13,294 nucleotides of DNA from contig DFCD01000144.1 of NCBI GenBank assembly GCA_002366885.1, positions 1 through 13,294 of the forward strand, given 5' to 3'. The notes beneath the pieces were generated by a model. It made no database searches. It saw only the letters and a list, made by a program, of their open reading frames with translations, and was not told the origin of the DNA. The position numbers and the translations under genes are program-made. Below are positions 7,481 through 13,294 of this stretch, piece by piece (within the stretch, counting starts at the first letter, position 1; the number at the start of each line of letters is the position of its first letter). This stretch comes from Verrucomicrobia bacterium UBA3063 (GTDB taxonomy: Bacteria > Verrucomicrobiota > Verrucomicrobiia > Methylacidiphilales > Verrucolacustridaceae).

Positions 7481-9412
7481 ATGGCCTCCGATCCGAAGTT
7501 CCGACCCTCCGCGGCCTTTGCGAAACAGGCGGTGTTTGCCAGCCCGACCAAGTACCGTTCGATGCACCGGGAATCGGTGCAGAACCCGAAAAAATTCTGG
7601 GGACGCATGGCCAAGGAGGAACTGGACTGGTTCCAGAAGCCGAAGAGGGTGCTGGAGTGGAAGGAGCCCTTTGCCCAATGGTTCGGCGGGGGGCGGCTCA
7701 ACCTGAGCCACAACTGTATCGACCGCCACCTGGCGGGGCCGCGTCGTCACAAGGCGGCGATCGTTTTTGAGGGCGAGCCCGGAGATGTGAGGGTGCTCAC
7801 CTACCAGCAGCTGCATGACGAGGTTTGCCGGTTTGCCCACGCCCTCCGCGGGGAGGGGGTGAAGAAGGGCGACCGGGTGATGATTTACCTGCCGATGGTT
7901 CCGGAGGCGGCGGTTGCCATGCTGGCCTGTGCCCGGCTGGGGGCCGTCCACAGCGTGGTCTTCGGCGGATTCAGCGCCGAGGCCTTGAAGGACAGGATTC
8001 ATGACTGTGGGGCCAAGCTGGTGATCACCGCCGACGGCGGTTACCGCCGCGGCCAGGTGGTTCCCCTCAAGAAAAACGTGGATGCGGCCGTGGCCGCCTC
8101 TCCCGGTGTCCGCCGTGTCATCGTGCTGAAGCGGACGGGGACGGTGGAGAAGTTGAACGAGATCGACCGCTGGTGGCACGAGATTACCGACCACCAGTCT
8201 CCCGATTTCCCCCCGGAAAAGCTGGAGAGCGAGGATCCGCTTTTCATCCTTTACACCAGCGGCAGCACGGGGAAACCGAAGGGAATCCTGCACACCACGG
8301 CCGGATACCTGCTGGGTGCGCATCTGACAACCAAGTGGGTTTTCGACCTCAAGGAGACGGACCTGTTCTGGTGCACGGCGGATGTTGGCTGGGTGACCGG
8401 TCACAGTTACACCGTCTACGGGGCCCTCAGCAACGGGGCGACTACCCTGATGTACGAGGGGGCCCCCAACCAGCCGGAGCCGGACCGGTTCTGGCGGATT
8501 ATCGCCAAACACCGTGTGACGATTTTCTACACGGCACCCACGGCGATCCGGGCCTTTATCCGGTGGGGGGACCAGTGGGTGGAGAAACACGATCTTTCCT
8601 CCCTGCGGCTCCTTGGATCGGTGGGCGAGCCGATCAATCCCGAGGCCTGGCTTTGGTACCACCGGGTGGTCGGCGGCGGCCGGTGTCCGATCGTGGATAC
8701 CTGGTGGCAGACGGAGACGGGCAGCCACCTGCTAACCACGCTGCCTGGCATTCATGAGATGAAGCCTGGCTTGGCGGGGGTGCCTTTTTTCGGGGCGGAT
8801 TTGGCCGTGGTGGACGACCGGGGCAAGCCGGTGAAGGACGGGGTGCAGGGCAAGCTGGTGATCCGGAAGCCATGGCCGTCCATGCTGCGGACGATTTACG
8901 GTGATGCCGAGCGGTACAGGAAGCAGTACTGGAGCGAGGTGCCTGGGGTTTATTTCACGGGCGACGGGGCGAAACGGGACAAGGACGGATATTTCCGGGT
9001 GATCGGGCGGATCGACGACGTCCTCAATGTCTCGGGTCACCGGCTGGGAACGGCGGAGGTGGAAAGCGCCCTGGTGACGCATCCCGCCGTGGCCGAGGCT
9101 GCGGTGGTGGGGCGTCCGGACGATCTCAAGGGGCAGGCGGTGGTGGCTTTTGTGACCTTGAAGGCCGGTCAAAAGGCGGGGAACGACCTGGTAACGGCTT
9201 TGCGGGAGCAGGTGAGCAAGGAGATCGGGCCGATTGCCAAGCCGGACCAGGTCCGTTTTGCCGAGGCCCTGCCCAAAACGCGCAGCGGAAAGATCATGCG
9301 GCGTCTGCTCAAGGAAATCGCCGCCGGCGGGACGGTGAAGGGGGATGTGACCACGTTGGAGGACCTCAACGTGATCGCCTCCCTGCAGTCCTCCTCCTCC
9401 GAGGAGGGCTGA
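7481..9412 (+). CDS. acs: Acetyl-CoA synthetase (AMP-forming)
   Basis: The enzyme activates acetate with ATP and CoA to acetyl-CoA through acetyl-AMP. It has 643 residues against 652 in E. coli. The ANL-family landmarks are present: the ATP-binding loop YTSGSTGKPKG (258-268), and VDTWWQTETG with Trp408-Trp409, whose second Trp corresponds to the residue closing the acetate pocket. The hinge Asp512 lies in GRIDDVLNVSGHR, and the catalytic lysine 604 in PKTRSGKIMRR. That lysine is the site of inhibitory acetylation in Salmonella Acs; control of this kind is possible but no acetylase gene is nearby. AAGGG before the start has about 8-base spacing, and coaC ends one base upstream. The last residues are a low-complexity SSSSEEG tail whose DNA doubles as the ribosome site of the next gene. 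Confidence 0.95.
   Translation: MASDPKFRPSAAFAKQAVFASPTKYRSMHRESVQNPKKFWGRMAKEELDWFQKPKRVLEWKEPFAQWFGGGRLNLSHNCIDRHLAGPRRHKAAIVFEGEPGDVRVLTYQQLHDEVCRFAHALRGEGVKKGDRVMIYLPMVPEAAVAMLACARLGAVHSVVFGGFSAEALKDRIHDCGAKLVITADGGYRRGQVVPLKKNVDAAVAASPGVRRVIVLKRTGTVEKLNEIDRWWHEITDHQSPDFPPEKLESEDPLFILYTSGSTGKPKGILHTTAGYLLGAHLTTKWVFDLKETDLFWCTADVGWVTGHSYTVYGALSNGATTLMYEGAPNQPEPDRFWRIIAKHRVTIFYTAPTAIRAFIRWGDQWVEKHDLSSLRLLGSVGEPINPEAWLWYHRVVGGGRCPIVDTWWQTETGSHLLTTLPGIHEMKPGLAGVPFFGADLAVVDDRGKPVKDGVQGKLVIRKPWPSMLRTIYGDAERYRKQYWSEVPGVYFTGDGAKRDKDGYFRVIGRIDDVLNVSGHRLGTAEVESALVTHPAVAEAAVVGRPDDLKGQAVVAFVTLKAGQKAGNDLVTALREQVSKEIGPIAKPDQVRFAEALPKTRSGKIMRRLLKEIAAGGTVKGDVTTLEDLNVIASLQSSSSEEG
9402..9408 (+). promoter_or_regulatory. 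Strong Shine-Dalgarno inside the end of acs for the hydrolase gene
   Basis: AGGAGGG ends five bases before the ATG at 9414 and lies within the last codons of acs. It is the clearest ribosome site in the window and fixes the start of the isochorismatase-family gene. Confidence 0.75.
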
Positions 9413-9413
9413 C

Positions 9414-9944
9414 ATGTCCTGGCGGCTGAAAAGTTCCGAGACCGGCCTGCTGATCGTGGACGTTCAGGAGAAGTTGGCGGGAGCGGTGAAGGAGCCGGAG
9501 GGCTGGGTGGACCGGGTGGAGATCCTGGTGAAGGCCGCAAAACTTCTGGAGATACCCGTGGCAATCACGGAGCAGGTTCCCGCCAAATTGGGAAAGACCC
9601 TTGCCGCGGTTCTGCAAGCGGCTGGCAAGACATCGCCGGTCTCCAAAGCCATGTTCTCGGCAGCCGAGGCGGGAAAAGGTCTGGCGAGAAAACGGGTTTT
9701 GGTGGCGGGATGTGAGGCCCACGTGTGCGTGCGGCAGACGGTTTACGAGCTTCGCCTGCGGGAGGTGCAACCTGTGCTGGTGGCGGATGCGGTGGGATCG
9801 AGGAAGGAAACGGACCGGCAGTTGGCCCTTCAGGAAATGAGGCACGACGGGATTGTCGTGACCACCACCGAGGCGGTGTTGTTTGAACTGATGGAGACGG
9901 CGGAGCATCCGAAGTTCAAGGAGATTCAGGGGCTGATCAAATAG
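9414..9944 (+). CDS. Isochorismatase-family cysteine hydrolase
   Basis: The 176-residue protein is a single isochorismatase-like domain. The catalytic triad of the fold is readable: Asp16 in LLIVDVQEK, Lys78 in SPVSKAMFSA and Cys105 in GCEAHVCVRQT. The short length, TEQVPAKLG (52-60) and the EAHVCV signature resemble the ISOC1/ISOC2 and YcaC-like subgroup rather than nicotinamidase or the siderophore isochorismatases. The substrate of that subgroup is mostly unknown, so I assign no reaction. It starts one base after the acs stop and is clearly the last gene of the run; a non-coding spacer follows. Its position after coaC and acs hints at a link with CoA or acyl metabolism, but that is guilt by association only. 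Confidence 0.88.
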   Translation: MSWRLKSSETGLLIVDVQEKLAGAVKEPEGWVDRVEILVKAAKLLEIPVAITEQVPAKLGKTLAAVLQAAGKTSPVSKAMFSAAEAGKGLARKRVLVAGCEAHVCVRQTVYELRLREVQPVLVADAVGSRKETDRQLALQEMRHDGIVVTTTEAVLFELMETAEHPKFKEIQGLIK

Positions 9945-9981
9945 CGGGGGGGGGCGCGGCCCGCCGGGACGTCGGGCCCTA

Positions 9982-10013
9982 CCAAGCTAAAAAAGAGAAT
10001 TTTCTAGCCTTGG
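9982..10013. repeat. Imperfect inverted repeat (hairpin) in the glgP leader
   Basis: CCAAGCTA at 9982-9989 pairs with TAGCCTTGG at 10005-10013 with one bulged C. After one mismatch the pairing continues as AAAA/TTTT around a GAGAA loop, about 12 pairs in all. It lies 30 bases upstream of the phosphorylase ATG. No T-run follows it on the plus strand, so it is not a classical intrinsic terminator. It could be an operator, an RNA leader structure, or a weak terminator for the operon upstream. The pairing is seen directly; the role is unknown. Confidence 0.45.
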
Positions 10014-10042
10014 TCAGCTAACCCTTTCATTCTCACCCCTTT

Positions 10043-12640
10043 ATGGCAATGCCTGTCGCGACGGCCCAGAAGTGGCCCTTCAACGTTTCCGTGGTTCCCA
10101 AGGTTCCGGAGGGCCTCGAATCCCTACGGCGGATCGCCTTTAACCTGTGGTTCAGCTGGAACTTTGAAGCCCTGGATCTCTTCCAGGAGCTTGATCCGGC
10201 CCTTTGGGAGGAATGTGGGCATAGTCCGGTGAAAATGTTGCGTCTGGTCAAACAAAGCCGCCTCGAGGCCGCCTCCAAGGACAAGGCGTACCGTGACCGG
10301 GTCGAAAAGATTCATGACAAGCTGGAGGCTTACCTCAACCGGAAAAGCACTTGGTTCACCAAGAACATGCCCAAGGAGAAAAAGGACCAGCCCCTGGTGG
10401 CCTATTTTTCCGCGGAATTCGGCTTCCACGAGTCCCTCCCGGTCTATTCCGGGGGTCTGGGTATCCTCGCGGGTGATCATTGCAAATCGGCCAGCGACCT
10501 TGGCCTGCCTTTTGTGGCGGTGGGGTTGCTCTACCGCTTTGGTTATTTCTCCCAAAAGATCAATCGGGACGGATGGCAGGAGGCCAACATCGTCGACAAC
10601 GTCTTTCACGACCTGCCGGTGCGCGAGGCCTTGGCGGCGGACGGCAAGACGCCGGTGGTGGTGGAGCTCGACATGCCCGGGCGGAAGGTGAAGGCGAAGG
10701 CCTGGGAGGTCCGGATCGGCCTGACCCGCCTGTTCTTTCTCGACACCGACTTGCCCTCCAACGCCCCGGATGACCGAAACATCACCTACCAGCTGTATGG
10801 CGGGGATCACGACATGCGGGTGCGTCAGGAGATCGTTTTGGGCATCGGCGGGGTGAAAGCCCTTGATGCCATGGGCCTGCAACCAGCAGTTTTTCACATG
10901 AACGAGGGCCACGCGGCGTTCCTCGGTCTGGAACGCATCCGAATGCTGGTCGACCGCGAAAAACTTTCCTTCATCGAGGCGCTCCAATCCGTGGCGGCCA
11001 GCAGCATTTTCACCACCCATACTCCCGTGCCGGCGGGGAACGACGCCTTCGACCCGAAGCTGATGGAAAAGTATTTTGCTGATTACATCCGGGATTGCCG
11101 CATCGGTTTCGAGGAACTGCTCAAGCTGGGTCGTCCCTGGGCGTATCCGGAGGAGGAGCCGTTCAGCATGACGATTCTTGCCCTGCGGCTTTCCCGTCAG
11201 GCCAACGGGGTGAGTGCGATCCACGGTCGCGTTGCCCGCGAGATGTGGCAGACGGTCTGGCCGGGGGTTCCGAAAAGGGAGATCCCCATCCGTCACGTCA
11301 CCAACGGCATCCACACCTTCACCTGGATGGCCCCGGAGATCCGACAGCTCCTCGAAAAGGAGGAAGGTGCCTTCACCGAGGACGACCTGGCCGAGGTCGC
11401 CCAGTGGAAAAAGAGAGCCAATTTCAAGGATCAGGATTATTGGGCCGTTCACCAGAAGCTAAAGACCCGTCTCCTGGAATTCGTCCGGGAGAACGCCAAA
11501 AACCAGCGGATTCGCAACGGGGTGAAGCCCGAGGAGATCCGCTCCGCCCAGCTGATGCTGGATCCCAAGGCACTGACCATCGGCTTCGCCCGGCGATTTG
11601 CCACCTACAAGCGGGCGGCCCTGCTGTTCCGCGACCTGGAAAAACTGGCGGCGATCGTCAATGACCCGAAGCATCCCGTGCAGTTCGTCTTTGCCGGTAA
11701 GTCCCATCCTGCGGATGAGGGGGGCAAGAAACTGATCCAGATGATCGTGAAGGTTTCCGAGATGCCGATTTTTAAAAACAAAATCGTCTTCGTGGAGAAT
11801 TACGACTTCAACGTCGCCCGGCACCTTTATCATGGCTGCGATGTCTGGCTGAACAACCCGACCCGCCCTCTTGAGGCCAGCGGCACGAGCGGCGAGAAGG
11901 TCATCACCAACGGATGTCTGAACTTCTCCGTCCGGGACGGTTGGTGGGACGAGGCCTTTGACGGCACGAACGGATGGGCCATCGGGGAGGACGGGCTTCG
12001 TCTGGAGCCCGAAGTGCAGGACGAGTTTGACGCCTTCTCCATCTACGAGATTCTCCAGCACGAGATTGTGCCGCTTTATTATGACCGCGATTCCAATGGC
12101 GTGCCCAAGCGCTGGATTGACCGGGTGCGGCGCAGCCTGATGACCATCGGGCCCGTCTACAACACCCAGCGTATGGTGGCGGAATACGCGGAAAATTTTT
12201 ACCGAAAGGCGGCCGAAAAGGGCCGGATGTTTGCGGAAAACAAATTTGCCAAGTCCCGGGACCTGGCGGTTTGGAAGGACAGGATGCGAAATAGCTGGGC
12301 GGAGGTGAAGGCGAACGGGGTGACCTGGGCCGGAGGCAACGGCGCCACGGTGTGCGTGGGCGAGCAGGTTCCCGTTACCGCCCAGGTCCATCTGGGTTCC
12401 CTGAAAAATGAGGAGGTTGCGGTTGAGGCCTACGTGAAGGCGGTCGATCCGAACGGTCCCTCCCTGGTCACCCGTCTGGAGCCGACGGGAGAGGTTTCCC
12501 AGGGGTGGGCCAAGTATGCCGGCCGTGTGGAGGTGAGGGACTCCGGTAATTTCCAGTTTAATGTCCGGGTGCGGCCCTCCAACCCCTCTCTAACCCAGGC
12601 GCATGAGTTAAGGTTGATCACTTGGGCCTCCAATCCATAA
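10043..12640 (+). CDS. glgP: Alpha-glucan (glycogen/maltodextrin) phosphorylase, DUF3417 type
   Basis: This PLP enzyme releases glucose-1-phosphate from alpha-1,4-glucans in the cytoplasm. It has 865 residues. The N-terminus (about 20-105) is a DUF3417 domain (LRRIAFNLWFSWNFEALDLF), marking the alpha-glucan phosphorylase subgroup found in Thermotoga and Mycobacterium rather than the MalP type. The core shows PVYSGGLGILAGDH, HMNEGHAAFLGLER (285-298), TTHTPVPAGND (324-334) and the PLP-lysine region GTSGEK with Lys619, then NGCLNFSVRDGWWDE. The C-terminal 90 residues form a separate beta-rich domain that is usual for this subgroup. No Shine-Dalgarno precedes the ATG at 10043; a second in-frame ATG lies at 10049. 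Gene neighbours do not include other glycogen enzymes. It probably has its own promoter in the preceding spacer. Confidence 0.95.
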   Translation: MAMPVATAQKWPFNVSVVPKVPEGLESLRRIAFNLWFSWNFEALDLFQELDPALWEECGHSPVKMLRLVKQSRLEAASKDKAYRDRVEKIHDKLEAYLNRKSTWFTKNMPKEKKDQPLVAYFSAEFGFHESLPVYSGGLGILAGDHCKSASDLGLPFVAVGLLYRFGYFSQKINRDGWQEANIVDNVFHDLPVREALAADGKTPVVVELDMPGRKVKAKAWEVRIGLTRLFFLDTDLPSNAPDDRNITYQLYGGDHDMRVRQEIVLGIGGVKALDAMGLQPAVFHMNEGHAAFLGLERIRMLVDREKLSFIEALQSVAASSIFTTHTPVPAGNDAFDPKLMEKYFADYIRDCRIGFEELLKLGRPWAYPEEEPFSMTILALRLSRQANGVSAIHGRVAREMWQTVWPGVPKREIPIRHVTNGIHTFTWMAPEIRQLLEKEEGAFTEDDLAEVAQWKKRANFKDQDYWAVHQKLKTRLLEFVRENAKNQRIRNGVKPEEIRSAQLMLDPKALTIGFARRFATYKRAALLFRDLEKLAAIVNDPKHPVQFVFAGKSHPADEGGKKLIQMIVKVSEMPIFKNKIVFVENYDFNVARHLYHGCDVWLNNPTRPLEASGTSGEKVITNGCLNFSVRDGWWDEAFDGTNGWAIGEDGLRLEPEVQDEFDAFSIYEILQHEIVPLYYDRDSNGVPKRWIDRVRRSLMTIGPVYNTQRMVAEYAENFYRKAAEKGRMFAENKFAKSRDLAVWKDRMRNSWAEVKANGVTWAGGNGATVCVGEQVPVTAQVHLGSLKNEEVAVEAYVKAVDPNGPSLVTRLEPTGEVSQGWAKYAGRVEVRDSGNFQFNVRVRPSNPSLTQAHELRLITWASNP

Positions 12641-12674
12641 ACATCTGTTCATCAGTATTTAGCGTTATTTTCGG

Positions 12675-12693
12675 TTCGGTTTGACCGAATTTT
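12675..12693 (+). terminator. Small hairpin with TTTT tail after glgP
   Basis: TTCGGT (12675-12680) and ACCGAA (12684-12689) can form a six-pair stem with a three-base loop, followed by TTTT. It lies about 35 bases after the glgP stop and fits a weak intrinsic terminator. The stem is short and the T-run brief. TTGACC inside it (12681-12686) also resembles a -35 box, so it may instead belong to the promoter of the next gene. Confidence 0.4.
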
Positions 12694-12716
12694 GCACCCC
12701 GCTAGGGTCTGGGGCT

Positions 12717-13294
12717 ATGTCGAATCCTGTTTTGCCGGCGGTATCCAGGCGCACGTCCACCCCCAGTCCGGAGTTGGTGGGGTTGGATCCGGCTGATGTC
12801 GACCTTTCCGCGGTCGAAAAGACCGTGCAAGCCTGCCGGGACCATTTGCTCGGTTTGCAGAAACCCGAGGGGTACTGGGTGGGGGAGTTGTTCGTGGATA
12901 GCACGGTGGCCTGTGATTACCACCTGCTGATGTATTTACGCGGCAAGGTGGACCGCGCCAAGGAAGCCAAGATCGTCCGCCATATCCTGCAACGCCAACT
13001 GCCCGACGGCGGTTGGTCCATTTATCCGGGTGGGCCCAGCAATGTCACCGCCACGGTGAAAGCCTACTTCAGCCTAAAGCTGGCGGGATTCACGCCCGAC
13101 GAACCGGAAATGCGTAAAGCCCGCTCCGCCGCCATGCGCCTGGGCGGCATCCCGAGCACCAACACCTATTGTAAGTTCTATCTCGCGATGTTCGGGCAGT
13201 ATCCGTGGAGGTATCTCCCCAACATTCCCCCGGAAATCCTGCTCCTGCCCAGGTGGGCGCCGTTTGACATGTCGGAAATGAGTTCCTGGACCCG
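12717..13294 (+). CDS. shc: Squalene-hopene cyclase, N-terminal part (runs off the window)
   Basis: The open frame starts at ATG 12717 and is still open at the edge; 192 residues are visible of roughly 630-700 expected. It shows a QW-type repeat (QLPDGGWSIYPGGPSNVTAT) and a preceding helix with LLGLQKPEGYWVGEL, another QW-like element. The segment FYLAMFGQYPWRYLPNIPPE followed by LLLPRWAPFDMSEMSSWT is the typical N-terminal stretch of bacterial hopene cyclases. The full enzyme folds squalene to hopene at the cytoplasmic membrane, the first committed step to hopanoids. The catalytic DXDD motif would lie beyond the window. AGGG nine bases before the ATG may be the ribosome site. Another C30 cyclase of the same family cannot be excluded from the N-terminus alone. 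Later hopanoid genes, if clustered, would lie to the right. Confidence 0.88.
   Translation, partial: MSNPVLPAVSRRTSTPSPELVGLDPADVDLSAVEKTVQACRDHLLGLQKPEGYWVGELFVDSTVACDYHLLMYLRGKVDRAKEAKIVRHILQRQLPDGGWSIYPGGPSNVTATVKAYFSLKLAGFTPDEPEMRKARSAAMRLGGIPSTNTYCKFYLAMFGQYPWRYLPNIPPEILLLPRWAPFDMSEMSSWT

Noticed and set aside
9414..9944. Nicotinamidase (PncA) as the identity of the hydrolase
   Set aside because: I see no metal-binding Asp-His-His pattern of nicotinamidases, and the protein is shorter; the motifs fit the ISOC/YcaC-like subgroup better.
9946..9954. Run of nine G as a possible phase-variation tract
   Set aside because: It lies just after a stop codon in non-coding DNA, so slippage would change no reading frame, and no promoter spacing is evident around it.
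9958..9978. GGCCCG/CGGGCC hairpin as terminator of the acs operon
   Set aside because: Six-pair stem with a nine-base loop and no T-run after it; in GC-rich DNA such pairing is expected by chance.

Overview
This is a 13.3 kb piece of a high-GC bacterial chromosome, apparently ordinary housekeeping DNA. I found no tRNA, rRNA, CRISPR array, insertion sequence or phage gene. Gene content and order suggest a Gram-negative bacterium: a giant AsmA-like envelope protein, YicC-Gmk-CoaC in series, a DUF3417-type glucan phosphorylase and a squalene-hopene cyclase. The Verrucomicrobiota (PVC group) is my best guess. That placement is an inference from style and context; no rRNA or other marker in the window proves it.

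Left part (1-1030, minus strand): a two-gene unit. A secreted trypsin-like (S1C) serine protease with a C-terminal LysM domain overlaps by ATGA the start of a gene that runs off the left edge. The visible 60 residues of that gene look like the N-lobe of an aminoglycoside-phosphotransferase/ecdysteroid-kinase-like protein. A short divergent intergenic region (about 77 bp) separates this unit from the plus-strand genes.

Middle (1108-9944, plus strand): a 1433-residue AsmA/TamB-like protein is followed 37 bp later by a tightly packed run: yicC, gmk, coaC (decarboxylase only, no CoaB domain), acs and an isochorismatase-family hydrolase. Within this run genes overlap by 8 bp or are separated by 1 bp, and two starts are TTG or GTG. 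Translational coupling is therefore likely. The omega-subunit gene rpoZ, often found between gmk and coaBC, is absent here. The run joins RNA turnover (YicC), GMP phosphorylation (Gmk), a late step of CoA synthesis (CoaC) and CoA-dependent acetate activation (Acs).

Right part (9945-13294, plus strand): a 98 bp spacer with a 32 bp imperfect inverted repeat precedes an alpha-glucan phosphorylase gene with no visible Shine-Dalgarno. A second short spacer carries a small hairpin with a TTTT tail. The first 192 codons of a squalene-hopene cyclase gene follow and run off the right edge.

No clear new biological system is visible. The points most worth a second look are the protease-LysM fusion, the stand-alone CoaC in an overlapping operon with Acs and an unassigned hydrolase, and the structured leaders before glgP and the hopene cyclase gene.
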